Counted from the first letter of the stretch, positions 1-12,059 are shown. The stretch is 64,000 bases of DNA from Prosapia bicincta (GCA_036971475.1 JBAIZL010000006.1:11380656-11444655); one strand, 5' to 3'. The notes: a model not told the origin generated them from the sequence alone. Translations and numbers: made by a program.

Positions 1-230
1 GCGCATAGGTGGGCAGACGGCAGGTGGAAATGGGATTGGTTACGTTAACCATAACACTCAGCAAAGTAGATGAATTTTACCATAGTATTATGGGAACTGC
101 ACAGTAGCTATTCACACGGAGTATTTAATGGATTTTTAGTACAATTCTGTTTTATTAATAATAAAATAATCTTGTGGGTTACTCATGTTTTATGTATAGA
201 CGCACTAAGAGTAAACTTCTCATATTTCTC

Positions 231-425
231 CTTATATATATATATGCTGTTCAAATTTGCAATCAAACAAATAAACTTGAAATTTTCAAGTTTAAATAGA
301 TTTCTTTTAAACTTGTATTAGATGACGCTTGTTTTACAGTTTTCTGAAATATAAATTCATGAATTGAATTTTATTAATTAATTTCAGTTTTATGAGGGAG
401 AAAAACGTTTCATAAAAGGGCAAGG
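231..425 (+). repeat. Repeat A copy 1 (partial)
   Basis: Partial copy of a dispersed repeat seen eight times in this window. It starts at a short (TA)n run, then a GTTCAAATTT box, and ends after the conserved GAGAAAAACGTTTCATAAAA block and GGGCAAGGTA, where it is interrupted by the start of copy 2. The truncated copy therefore sits head-to-tail with the fuller one. No coding capacity is visible. Confidence 0.75.
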
Positions 426-790
426 TATTTTCAATCGTCAATAAAATAACCTTTTATCCATCCACTCAAGTTCGAATACATTTTTTAAAGCTTGCAGTGG
501 ATGACACTTGATGTTAATATAGTTTTTATAAATAATTATTCCTTAGGTTAATTAAATTTAATTAATCAATTTTAGTTTTATATGGGAGGAAAACGTTTCA
601 CAAAAGGGGCAAAGTACTAAATAAGTGATAGCATATGGTTTCATAAAACAGCTGATTTTATGTTTTAGGTTATGTAGCGGAACAGCTGTTTTAACGCGTA
701 GGTTATGTTACTTTATTTATATTAATTGTAATTATTTAATAAAAAGTAACTAAAATAACATTTTTCTTTGTTGGCCCAAGTAGGAAGTGA
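426..790 (+). repeat. Repeat A copy 2
   Basis: Near full-length copy. Blocks in order: TTTTCAATCGT, CATCCACTCAAGTTCGAATA, a GTGGATGACACTTGATG box, GGAAAACGTTTCACAAAAGG, AAAACAGCTGATTTTATG, GAACAGCTGTTTTAACGC, AGGTTATGTTACTTTATT, and an end near TTTTTCTTTGTTGGCCCAAG. The two CAGCTG blocks make an imperfect internal palindrome. No open frame; a non-autonomous mobile repeat is inferred. Confidence 0.8.
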
Positions 791-1630
791 CTGAAATGTT
801 TTTGTTTATATTTCTTGCTGTATTTTTCGAAAAATAACAGCGTGTAATGTCTTCCTAACAACTGCATAACCAACTCGTAACTGCATATTTTTTTTGTATT
901 TAACTGTTTTACAAGCCATTAGGGTCTTATTATTTTACATGTATTATTTTTCTGTAGGCTTCATAACGCATTACTCTGATTGATTTATATTCTCCCAAAA
1001 AACACTCTATTAATTGATTTTGAGGATTTTAATTATCATAATATTTTTCCACACGCGTAGAAGGGCACTGTTTTACATAACTGAGGTGGCTGATAAAGAA
1101 ATGGAGGTGGTAGTTTAACGTTATCAAAAGTGTGGGCTCAAAAGATGGGGACGTTTTGAGTTGTTGGCCTACCAAATTTTACTGATTTTCACGCTTGAAT
1201 TAATCAGTACCTTTTATCTGTATGTGGATAAGCTGTTTGAATATACTGGTGAGTACGTAACAACGACAAATATACGATGTGTTTGTGAGCGAATGTAGTA
1301 AATCTCGTATTAAGTTTACGGCAGAGCAGATACAGCCTGAGCCCTGGTCGAAGGTGAAGTCAGTATATTACTGTAGTCAAGTAGCCAGATAGCACAGGTG
1401 GAGATTTCAAATAGTGTGTTGTTGGTTTGCTTATTTCGACCTAAAACGGTCCCTTAAAGGAGTTGAATCGCAGATCTAACACCAATCTTCAACATGACAA
1501 TTAGACCTGTGTACATTCCAAGTTCAGTCTAATTTTATTTATATACATTCATGTAATTACAATGAACTTCGATCTGTGTTAATAAATCAATTAAACTACG
1601 TCTTACTAAATACTTGGAATAATTTACTGT
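791..1630. other. AT-rich non-coding stretch
   Basis: Unique-looking AT-rich DNA between Repeat A copy 2 and the inverted hammerhead-like pair. No repeat, RNA gene or open frame that I can support. Confidence 0.5.
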
Positions 1631-1694
1631 GGTTTATTAATAATTAATAACACTCACAACAATCTCTAACCACAAATATTTTTATCCTAATCTT

Positions 1695-1728
1695 ATGTAC
1701 ATTTCGGTTACCAATTAACCATCCTCAG
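1695..1728 (-). ncRNA. Hammerhead-ribozyme-like core, minus strand
   Basis: On the minus strand: CTGAGGA (1722-1728), a 16-nt hairpin GGTTA..TAACC (1706-1721), then GAAA (1702-1705) followed by the self-complementary ATGTACAT. This is the hammerhead order CUGANGA, stem II, GAAA, minimal stem III. Flanking stem I pairing is weak, so the copy may be inactive. Confidence 0.45.
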
Positions 1729-1751
1729 GTTATGTATGTATTGTCATTTCT

Positions 1752-1787
1752 TTGAAGATGATTACTTTGTAACCGAAATATACATAA
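1752..1787 (+). ncRNA. Hammerhead-ribozyme-like core, plus strand
   Basis: TTGAAGA (1752-1758), a 16-nt stem II region GATTAC-TTT-GTAACC with one mismatch, then GAAA (1775-1778) and ATATACAT. It is the inverted partner of the motif at 1695-1728. The first core base is T instead of C, so probably a decayed copy. Confidence 0.4.
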
Positions 1788-1859
1788 GATTGGAATAAAA
1801 GTATTTGAGGTTAGAGGCGTTGTTGGGTGTATTGCTTATTAAGCTACTTAGTAGGCTTA

Positions 1860-2464
1860 AAATAGCGTTTAGTATAAAAAATATAAACATAATTTTAAAG
1901 ACGGCAATAATTGATTTACTCTAAGCACTTCACATAAAATACTTAACCAAATGAGCTCTTCACATAAAAAGCAACAAATTACGCTACAATAAATAATAAT
2001 ATGTAAATCCCTGTAGTGAGGATGGATCATTCATTCAACAGTTCGTTAAATTCCCTGAAGGCAAAAACTCGATTTACTGATTAAAGCAAATTGGTTGCCT
2101 TACGTCGTATTTCAGTACCACTTATGAAAATGTAACCTTTCGCTCAATCTAGTGATGGATTGATGTATGGCTGATGTCGATAACAAAAACCGGGTCGCTC
2201 GGCGTACAGCTACGGATTGGCTTTCATTAACCCTATCGATATTAATTGCAATAACATTTCTGCATTACAAAAGTTGCATTTCAATGTTTTACCTTCATTA
2301 TGGACCTCATGAAACAAATATTTTATCATATTAGATGCTTGCTATCATTTCATTATAAATTATATTAATATATGGTAATTAAAAACAACTGTTGTCTCGT
2401 AATATCTACATCATATATCTTTGTATACATGAATAAATAATGCAATATACATACAATATAATAC

Positions 2465-2465
<1 letters not shown>
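1860..2465. other. AT-rich non-coding stretch
   Basis: No supported gene, RNA or repeat; AT-rich, ending in a (TA)n tract. Confidence 0.5.

Positions 2466-2469
<4 letters not shown>

Positions 2470-2518
<49 letters not shown>
2470..2518. repeat. (TA)n microsatellite
   Basis: About 24 uninterrupted TA dinucleotides. Confidence 0.97.
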
Positions 2519-2520
<2 letters not shown>

Positions 2521-2675
2521 CAAAAGTAAAAGATTTTAGTGTGCTTGTAAGTAAATATTGCTGTTTAATAATATTTTTTTAAATTTATAATAATATTTTT
2601 TCAATGCAAAGTTCAAATCACTGATGATGATTCCCAAAAAATGGAATTACGTTCGATTGAGGGATCTCTTTGTGA

Positions 2676-3005
2676 GAACTACTTGTCTGGGAGGAACTAG
2701 TTCACCATAACTTACCCCGAGCTGTAAGCGTTGTAGCATTCAGATTAAATACGGGTCATGGCTACCATCCTGCGCCTGTCCACTGTATCCATGTGCTGCC
2801 GACCCTGGAGTTTCTGCTGTGTGATAGTGAAGTCATGAATGCTAAACACCTTCAGGATTGCACAGCCCTGGACCGGGCCCAGGATTACAACAGTCCCATC
2901 TTCAAGGAATATCATCTCTGCTGGTCAGCGCGTCGTCAAATGGCTCAAATGCCAGGTGGGCGTTGGCTCCCTATCCTTCCCAACTCCGTTGTTGAGATAC
3001 GTTAG
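2676..3005 (+). pseudogene. LINE ORF2 C-terminal remnant
   Basis: An open frame of about 109 codons with no plausible start; a TGA lies just upstream (2673-2675) and a TAG ends it. It reads LVWEELVHHNLPRAVSVV early, then FRLNTGHG (from 2739), LLCDSEVMNAKHLQDC, and WSARRQMAQMP. The 'FRL-TGH' motif followed by a C-x8-H-x3-C arrangement matches the region after the RNase H domain in Jockey/CR1-type non-LTR retrotransposons, where a CCHC-like knuckle normally has one more cysteine upstream; here that cysteine is lost. Seen: motifs and frame. Known: this pattern in arthropod LINE C-termini. Inferred: a 5'-truncated dead insertion. The exact clade is not determined. Confidence 0.7.
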
Positions 3006-3570
3006 TTGCATAGTGTTAGTGGTAGTGCGTCGCTTATAGCCAAGAGAATGGTTACTAACTTATTGGCTGTTAGTAAGTAATTTACCATTTACGACCGTCA
3101 TTCTTTGAGCCTTCCAAAGTCGAAATAGGTTCACAGGACCGGCTGGCTGATCCGTGAGTGTGTAGTAATAGGAAAGTAGTAAATGTGTTCTGACGTTTTC
3201 AATCATTCTAATAGTTTTCAATACCTGTAATTTTTTAAATTTTAAATAGTCATGTAGCCTAATGACATTTTATATTTGAAAAAGTTTACCTCAACTTGAC
3301 TAATGTAATTTCATTTTTTGTTTCAGGTAAGTTTCACCAACTGATTTACTATGAATAACAAATTAAATAGAAGAAAATACAGTGTATGTGTAACTGTTGA
3401 AACGTCATACACGTATTTCACTGCGTCATTAGAAAGGTAGTAATTATTTTCCTGTTATTACTTTTTATTTGTAAATATTTTTTTAAATATGTGTCTCATG
3501 CGAAACTTGTAAAAGTAAGAAGTTATCGGTGTTAAACAGAAACAAAATCCTCGGTACTTCCTTGATTATT
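3006..3570. other. Non-coding stretch
   Basis: AT-rich sequence downstream of the LINE remnant, possibly including its 3' UTR. Nothing else recognised. Confidence 0.45.
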
Positions 3571-3710
<140 letters not shown>

Positions 3711-3849
3711 GCACTTACGCGCAAGTAAACGGAAAATGGTAATTATAACGAGCACTCTTGTGTATACTTCTTGCTGCTGCCGTTTTATTTCAGTAGTTTG
3801 AAATTCCGCCAAACGTTCTCTTAATGGAGTACCTGTCTCCATTAAAATA

Positions 3850-4777
3850 TATATCCTTTTTATTGCTAATAGCACAATAAAAGTAATAAAATATATGGGG
3901 CGTTACCAAAGAAAATAGCGCCTAATGATGGCCTTAATTTCATTTAGTCAATTTAATTTCTAAAAGCTGGCAGTAAGTGGGTAATAGAAATATTTGGCTA
4001 GTTGTACATGTGGGTCTAGTTATGAGTTTAGTGCATCTGTGAGTAGGAAGCACAAGAACAAAGAGTGAACATGAAGTGCAAAGAAATGTAGGTATTATAA
4101 GAATTTAAAAAAATTATACATGAACAGTGAGTGCTGTTACTGATGAAGGCAATATGTATTCCAAAAACATGTTATGAGTAATAAAATATGTTTTGTGAGA
4201 AAAGGTGTATACCATTATGAATTTATATATAATGTTTTAAGTGGAACTCAAACTTGAAATATCATCCGTAATTATCATAAATATACTTCTCAACCCAGTA
4301 TAAGGACTGAAACTTTCCGTCCTTGGAAATAAAGAAGAATCATGTATCTCGAGTACATGGACAGATTCCAGAAGTATTTACACTCTCTGGGATTCTACAC
4401 ATCTAAAGGGATTCTATCTTTACACTCTCGTATAGGAAGAAGAATGGGGAAAGGAGACATGGGAAGAAAAAGGCGTGTAATCACTTGTATCGGGAATGCA
4501 TGGGTTGTATGGGCTGAGTGGCTTACCTAAAGTAGCCATGAAGGAGATCATAAGGCGTGAAAGTGAACGTGGCACAAGTGAATAGGAAGAAGATGAGAAA
4601 GGGACGTTGCAGACTCCGAACTGTAAATGAGAGAACTGCATAGGGATATTAGTCATAAAGACTGACTGTAAGGGGGGGTGAAATTATGGGTCGTATGGAC
4701 AATGTCAGAAACAAGGTTATGTAGAGCTATTACAAAGTAGAACTTTGGTTAGTAAGAGGTGTATAGTTTTTGCACCC
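3850..4777. other. Non-coding stretch before the 70-bp array
   Basis: AT-rich to 4.3 kb, then more purine-rich (AAG/GGA) toward the array. No gene recognised; the last ~200 bp may be degenerate array sequence. Confidence 0.4.
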
Positions 4778-7096
4778 GTGACAGAAAGAAGGTTGAGAGG
4801 TCAAGTAAAAAGGAGAACAAAGAACTGACGGGATGATTGCTTGGTATTGCTACGAAAGAAGTCTAAGAGGTCAAGTAATAAGAGAAATAAAGAAGGGAGA
4901 GGATGATTGCATGGTATTACGACGAAAGAAGTCTAAGAGGTCACATAATAAAGGAAAACAAGGAAGGGAGAGGATGATTGCTTGGTATTGCGACGAAAGA
5001 AGTCTAAGAGGTCACATAATAAAGGAGAACAAGGAAGGGACAGGATGATTGCTTGGTATTGCTACGAAAGAAGTCTAAGAGGTCACATAATAAAGGAAAA
5101 CAAGAAAGGAACAGGATGATTGCTTGGTATTGCGACGAAAGAAGGCTAAGAGGCCAGGTAATAAGAATAATAAAGAGGGGAAAGGATGATTGCTTGGTAA
5201 TTGCGACGAAGGAAAGCTGAGTGGTCACATAATAATAAGAAGAAGGAAGGGACAGGATGATTGCTTGGTATTGCGACGAAAGAAGGATAAGAGGTCATAT
5301 AATAAGGAGAACAAGGAAGCTACAGGATGATTGCTTTGTATTGCGACGAAAGAAGGATAAGAGATCACATAATAAGGAGAACAAGGAAGCTACAGGATGA
5401 TTGCTTGGTATTGCGACGAAAGAAGGATAAGAGGTCACATAATAAGAAGAACAAGGAAGCTACAGGATGATTGCTTTGTATTGCGACGAAAGAAGGATAA
5501 GAGATCACATAATAAGGAGAACAAGGAAGTTACAGGATGATTGCTTGGTATTGCGACGAAAGAAGGAAAAGAGATCACATAATAAGGAGAACAAGGAAGC
5601 TACAGGATGATTGCTTTGTATTGCGACGAAAGAAGGATAAGAGATCACATAATAAGGAGAAAAAGGAAGTTACAGGATGATTGCTTGGTATTGCGACGAA
5701 AGAAGGATAAGAGGTCACATAATAAGGAGAACAAGGAAGTTACAGGATGATTGCTAGGTATTGCGACGAAAGAAGGCTAAGAGGCCAGGTAATAAGAGAA
5801 ATAAAGACGGGAGAGGATGATTGCTTGGTATTACGACGAAGGAATGCTGAGAGGTTACATAATAAGGAGAACAAGGAAGGGACAGGATGATTGCTTGGTA
5901 TTACGACGAAAGAAGGATAAGAGGTCACATAATAAAGGAGAGCCAGGAAGGGACAGCATGATTACTTGGTATTGCGACGAAAGAAGGATAAGAGGTCACA
6001 TAATAAAGGAGAGCCAGGAAGGGACAGCATGATTGCTTGGTATTGCGACGAAAGAAGGATAAGAGATCACATAATAAGGAGAACAAGGAAGCTACAGGAT
6101 GATTGCTTTGTATTGCGACGAAAGAAGGATAAGAGATCACATAATAAGGAGAACAAGGAAGTTACAGGATGATTGCTTTGTATTGCGACGAAAGAAGGAT
6201 AAGAGATCACATAATAAGGAGAACAAGGAAGGTACAGGATGATTGCTTTGTATTGCGACGAAAGAAGGATAAGAGATCACATAATAAGGAGAACAAGGAA
6301 GTTACAGGATGATTGCTTGGTATTGCGACGAAAGAAGGATAAGAGATCACATAATAAGGAGAACAAGGAAGCTACAGGATGATTGCTTTGTATTGCGACG
6401 AAAGAAGGATAAGAGATCACATAATAAGGAGAACAAGGAAGTTACAGGATGATTGCTTGGTATTGCGACGAAAGAAGGATAAGAGATCACATAATAAGGA
6501 GAACAAGGAAGCTACAGGATGATTGCTTGGTATTGCGACGAAAGAAGGATAAGAGGTCACATAATAAGGAGAACAAGGAAGTTACAGGATGATTGCTAGG
6601 TATTGCGACGAAAGAAGGCTAAGAGGCCAGGTAATAAGAGAAATAAAGACGGGAGAGGATGATTGCTTGGTATTACGACGAAGGAATGCTGAGAGGTTAC
6701 ATAATAAGGAGAACAAGGAAGGGACAAGATGATTACTTGGTATTGCGACGAAAGAAGGATAAGAGGTCACATAATAAAGGAGAGCCAGGAAGGGACAGCA
6801 TGATTACTTGGTATTGCGACGAAAGAAGGATAAGAGGTCACATAATAAAGGAGAGCCAGGAAGGGACAGCATGATTACTTGGTATTGCGACGAAAGAAGG
6901 ATAAGAGGTCACATAATAAAGGAGAGCCAGGAAGGGACAGGATGATTACTTGGTATTGCGACGAAAGAAGGATAAGAGGTCACATAATAAAGGAGAGCCA
7001 GGAAGGGACAGCATGATTGCTTGGTATTGCGACGAAAGAAGGATAAGAGGTCACATAATAAAGGAGAGCCAGGAAGGATGATTGCTTGGTATTGCC
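4778..7096. repeat. 70-bp tandem array (about 33 copies)
   Basis: Unit built around GGATGATTGCTTGGTATTGC, GACGAAAGAAGGATAAGAG, TCACATAATAAGGAGAACAA and GGAAG(C/G)(T/G)ACA. Copies are spaced 70 bp (for example GGATGA at 5325 and 5395); some are 71-72 bp because of AATAAAGG in place of AATAAGG. Variant copies (GAGGCCAGGTAATAAGAG; GGAATGCTGAGAGGTTAC) appear in the same order at 5750-5960 and 6592-6800. Open frames of 60-71 codons on both strands arise from the repeat and are not genes. Confidence 0.95.
5733..5958. repeat. Duplicated block within the 70-bp array (copy 1)
   Basis: Rare variants TTGCTAGGTATTG, GAGGCCAGGTAATAAGAG, ATAAAGACGGGAGAGG and GGAATGCTGAGAGG occur here and again at 6575-6800 in the same order, offset 842 bp (twelve 70-bp units plus 2 bp). 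This shows segmental duplication inside the array. Confidence 0.85.
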
Positions 7097-7099
7097 ACA

Positions 7100-9025
7100 G
7101 GTAGGAAACGATTTGTACAAGCCTTAAGGTTGGAGTGGATTGTACAGGACTAATGTTAGTAGTAATACTGTACTGTCTATAAATAATACAAAATTATATG
7201 AAGTTCTAGCAAACATCCTCATGCTTGTATTGGATAATACGTTTGGTTGTCCTAGTGACTTGCTCTTATAAAGACGCAATCACTGAATCTGATTAGATGG
7301 CGTTTGTGCTTCGCATCAGCATATATTCTGCTCTACCAAGTGCGCAGAAGCTCTTAGAGTATCATGTTTATCTCAACGGACATTGGAGTGTAGGAAGGAA
7401 GGAAACTGATGACCTGGCTGCAGGAACAGATAACACCAACACCAGAGACAAACGCTCGTCCTGTTCTCAGCATGCCTTGCTCCTGATAACGTTTCCAAGA
7501 AGTGCTCGTGTGAGTGTGAAAGGTTAAACAGTGACCACACACTCTGCAAGTCGAGTGACAAGTAATTAAATACTTAAGACGTAATCTACTGACAAAGATG
7601 CTCGTTCTACAGTCTAGTACAGTGCTTATTATTTTGAGTTGAACAGACAACATACAAAGTAAATACCATGAACAAGCTTATTGTATGACTAATGTAGAAA
7701 GAGTGGAAGAAGAAACCAGTGTGATAAAACAAAACCAATGGGTACAAAACGAATTAAAAAGAAAGATAAATTAGAAGCTATTAATTGTCGTTTCTATTGC
7801 TTACACTTTCTTACAATAATGAAGTAATGCTTTGTAAGGATTAAGCGGATTAAATGTAAAACATTTTCCAAACTGAAGTTAAAGAAGTAAGAGTGTTTGT
7901 ATATTTAAATGATTGGTTATTAGATAAAACATAGAGACAAAAAAGAAGGGTTACATATTGAGCCAAAAACCACAATTGACTTTCAAATCACTGGCCTTGA
8001 AGAATTGAAAAACAGAAAATAAAGGTTGAAAAGATTTTTTGTTAAAAATATGATAGAAAATTTTAGAAAGTTAATGTTATCGACTGACGAAATAGGTCGG
8101 TAACTACAGCACAACCTGGATAATTGCTGAGTGTTTATTTCGAAATTGCTGATAAATTTAAGTTTTGGGTTGGTTTCTTGAATTTTATATACTATCAATG
8201 TAAAAAATATGGATAATTTGAGGTTCAGTGTCTTTAATTTGAAGTTATTAGTTTGGGTATTGGCTGGAATTCTAGGCGCACTAGTGCTAAAGAATTCTCT
8301 CCGTTGAGATCGGGATCTCGGTATCGGGGGAGTCAGTTATCGATCGTAGCTCTGCTTAGTCACCAGTTGTTTGTTATTGGTAAGAGAGTTTATTTTCTGA
8401 TTTGTCACGCACAAGACTAGACGTCTGTGCGTTATAAAGGATATTTATAAGCTCTCGAAACTTACTGCATAAACAAAGAAAGATATTTATGACCCGTTCA
8501 CCTTCTATGAGACGTCTAAACATTACAGTTCGCGTCAGCAGATTTTTCATCAACTGGAGTGAGAGCTCAGTATAGATTTTATTCAGTGCCGGTCAGTAGC
8601 GTGAATATTTATATAATGTTTGTATTCTTGTTTACATACGAAATGAACCATAATAGTGGAACACGCGTAATAAAATTTAAACCCATATAAATAATATAAT
8701 ACACCTATTCCTAAGTAACATTTTTGTAATTAAATACAACTAAATTGACGCAAGAAATTAACTCGTGTCTGCTAGTGTCCGCAGCGCGCATATAATTAGA
8801 CCCACAATGGGTAAACTGCTAATAATTATAAGTTTTATAAATCTACTTTGTTTATTGCCAAGTTTATTGCTTATTCAAATTATAGTGTATAACTTGGATC
8901 AATTATACGATATTTAAAAACGGCCGGAACGGCGGTCGTAAATAAAAATAATAATTAATAATTTGAATTTTCTGTCAATTCAAATACTTTTATTGGTATT
9001 CTTCGGCCTCGTATTATTCTAGTTC
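7100..9025. other. Non-coding stretch
   Basis: AT-rich with a slightly GC-richer patch at about 7.28-7.52 kb and 8.28-8.60 kb. No coding signature, RNA gene or repeat recognised. Confidence 0.5.
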
Positions 9026-9027
<2 letters not shown>

Positions 9028-9114
<87 letters not shown>

Positions 9115-9118
9115 GTGT

Positions 9119-9150
<32 letters not shown>

Positions 9151-9158
9151 CTGTGTGT

Positions 9159-9197
<39 letters not shown>
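9028..9197. repeat. Compound (TA)n-(TG)n microsatellite
   Basis: (TA)n to 9092 followed by interrupted (TG)n to about 9197. Open frames here are artefacts. Confidence 0.97.
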
Positions 9198-9199
<2 letters not shown>

Positions 9200-10500
9200 G
9201 TTGAGGGTGTAGGTGTGTTTAATTACCCGTGCGCGTATGATCGCGTGTGTGTGATTTCGTTTCCACATAAATATTGTCTCTACACAGTACTAATATTTTT
9301 AAAAACACTTTGGTAAAACAATATTCAAACGTTTATGGCTACACGAGTTGCGATCACTCTTACAAACAAGCCTTCCTGCAGGCGTCGCAAACTGTATTGA
9401 TTCTATTTCGCATGGAATGGAATCAAAACACGAGTCACATATTGTAGTTCCAACCAGAAACATGACAAGCCAAAATTTCCTACACGACTCAATAAGCTTA
9501 CGCAAACACAGCCGAGACAATCGTTTCATGGTGATTCGAAATTGGTTTTTTGTGTTCCGTGTTTATTTTTGCTTTTTCGAGTTATTTGACAATTTATTTT
9601 TATATAGACGAGTTACTTCATGTCTTCAAAAGTAATACTTTTGAATGATATTCGAAATTAATACTTTAAATATAGGTGTACATTATATATATGTTGATAA
9701 TATATTTAAAATATTAAACTATAATTATATTTTATTTTTAACACTCACCCTCAACAAATGTATTTTCTTCAAAATGCCTCGAACATTCGATGTTAGAAAT
9801 TAACATTTAAAAAATTGAAGGTAGTAAATATAATATTTTCCGCTCAAGATAAGAGGGAAGGGTGACATTAGCAAAAACAGCCAGATAGTATGTCGAAAGC
9901 ATATAATAACGACGCATGGTAAGACCAAGAAAACAAAGTTGAGAAGATCTAAAAATGAAGTTTCTCAAAACGAAAAAATAGATGGATTTCATTATCTTAT
10001 AATGTGAATAGACAGAGATAAAAATGGCCTGGTCTTGAATCTAAACATCAGTCTAAAACAGAATTTAATTTATTAAACCCTGAAGAAATCCTGATCAGGA
10101 AATGTATCTTGTACAGTATTTATAAAAACAAATCGGGTGTTTTGTGGTAGAGATAGTATCTGTGTACTTGATTTTTAAAATTTCTTCCTACGTACTGGAA
10201 GATTTCCAAATCTGTTGACGGTAACAGTTGGTTCCGCCGTCTCTCAGAGGTTATTTGGAGATTATGTTTACATAAGCTTCAATTTCAAATTCTCAAGATT
10301 TTATAAACTAACTGTTTTATTACTAATAGGTGATGTTTTTTTTTCTATAATGCACCAAGTTAAAATTATTTTATTTTATTAGTTGTATAAATAATAGGTT
10401 ACTTTTCAATAGACATAGCATGTGTTCAATACATTGATAAATAATCATGTATTTTTGTTCCAACCTTGAAAGTGTAAAAGTTTTTTTTGGCGCGTTTGAC
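9200..10500. other. Non-coding stretch
   Basis: AT-rich. A less AT-rich block at 9.33-9.54 kb has overlapping open frames on both strands but no recognisable protein similarity. Confidence 0.45.
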
Positions 10501-10506
10501 ATCCTT

Positions 10507-11780
10507 TAAAACACGTTCGCTACCGAGCGGCGCATATATGCGCCATCTGGTTTTTACGAGGGACCGCCGGTAAGAATTCGATCTTCCCACACAGACCATG
10601 TTAACACGGGCCTGACCTTCATTACAGACCAAAAGTGGAAAATTGTTGTAATAACTTATTATGCGTCATACAAACCCTGGCGTATATGTGTTTGTTGTAA
10701 ACTTTTGTTTTTGCTGTTTCTAGTGTTTATTTTTAGGATGGCGCATATATGAGCCGGTCGGTCTATAGTACGAAAATCTTATCAACTTACGCGCTTCCCA
10801 CGTATGAGGCACTACAGTGTAGCCCCTCAAATCCGAAACCAAATATAAATTCGATGAAAACAAAATTTTGAACGTATTTAAAATTTTAATAAATTATACA
10901 AAAATATATAGGCTATTCAATTTTGCTACTTCCATAAAACTAAGCTTAGATGTGTAATATATTAGAAATAACTCTATATACACGTTAAAACAGAAATGTC
11001 ATACGAAGGCTTATATCAACAAACTTCCAACTAAATCGTCTTGGTTAGTCATGCTAGACAGATTGCTTATATAGACTACACATATTATTGAAAATTTACT
11101 GACATTATAAACAATATTGTATCAGAGACAAAATATGATTAAATTTGTGTTCCATATACAGTGGGCCAATGGAATATTTACAAACGCACGCATCACTTGT
11201 GAGAGGTTTATATCATGTGTTGATATATGCATTAAGAGAACATTCTTTATGATTCTGTTAAATAGAACAGTGCACGAATTAATAAACAATGTGTCAGGAG
11301 TATTTTGACGTCATTGACCTTGATAACTGAGAGACCAAATGTCCTACATTAACGTCAGACATTCTATAGTCGGACAGGAATATATCAAACCGTTAAAATA
11401 AACCACTGTTTTGTCAGAGGAATAAAAGGAACACGCAAACAGTGTCGCAGATATGAGCCGTCGGTCCATTCCAACTCCCCTTAGCGGCGCAAATATGTGC
11501 CGTCAGTCAAGGACGAGACACCAAATGTCCCACATTAACGTCAGACATGTCTATAGTCGGATAGGTATATATCAAACCGTTAAAATAAACCACTGTTTTG
11601 TCAGAGGAATAAAAGTAACACGCAAACAGTGTCGCAGATATGAGCCGTCGGTCCATTCCAACTCCCCAGAGCGGCGCAAATTTGTGCCATCAGTCAAGGA
11701 CGAGAGACCGTACGCATGTGAGCCGGCTGTTCTATACCAACAGTTATTTTGTTAACATTGCGCTAGCGAACGTGTTGAGT
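10507..11780. mobile_element. piggyBac-like non-autonomous element
   Basis: Ends share an inverted AACACGTTCGCTA motif: 10510-10522 on the plus strand and 11764-11776 on the minus strand. The left end abuts TTAA. Just inside, the palindromic GGCGCATATATGCGCC and looser relatives (GGCGCATATATGAGCC at 10740; GGCGCAAATATGTGCC at about 11484) repeat. Insertion at TTAA and a TTAACACGTT-type end are features of piggyBac-like transposons. No transposase frame remains, and the right flank reads TTGAG where TTAA would be expected, so the insertion is old or misassigned. An internal stretch is tandemly duplicated (separate entry). Confidence 0.55.
11324..11705. repeat. 186-bp tandem duplication inside the piggyBac-like element
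   Basis: ACCAAATGTCC at 11334 recurs at 11520, and ACGTCAGACAT, CCGTTAAAATAAACCACTG, TTTTGTCAGAGGAATAAAAG and AGATATGAGCCGTCGGTCC follow in the same order in both copies. Two units; the period is 186 bp. Confidence 0.9.
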
Positions 11781-12059
11781 CCAAATTAAATCGAATCCAT
11801 GAGATAAAATCTTTTAATCATTTGATCAATTCAAGTATGATACATATCTAAAGACTTGATGCTTATAACTTTCGCTGAATTTCACGTTCCTGTTTGCAGG
11901 CTCACGGCTGCCACATGTTTGTAATTATGGATTGGAAACGTTACTTTGAGAATAGGACATGTATTGTTTAAAATTACTCGTAAAAGGTAATTGTGAATAA
12001 AATATGAACACATTTGTTCAGATCAAGGGATTGAATTTAAAAGTTTACTTATCTTATCA

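Larger units (their letters stand above)
1636..1852. repeat. Inverted repeat carrying hammerhead-like motifs
   Basis: Two imperfect arms of about 95 bp (1636-1731 and 1758-1852) around a short centre. Read outwards, both carry TAACCGAAAT, an ATACATAAGATT-like block, and a GGTTAGAG-type block. Related sequence recurs at 40.1-40.3 kb and 57.5 kb, so this is a mobile repeat family. Inverted LTR-like ends are known for Penelope-like retroelements; assignment to that group is inference. Confidence 0.65.

Noticed and set aside
4833..6874. Several 60-71-codon frames on both strands
   Set aside because: All are translations of the 70-bp tandem unit and appear in repeated form on both strands.
9014..9316. 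Cys/Val-rich and His/Thr-rich frames
   Set aside because: Translations of (TG)n and (CA)n.
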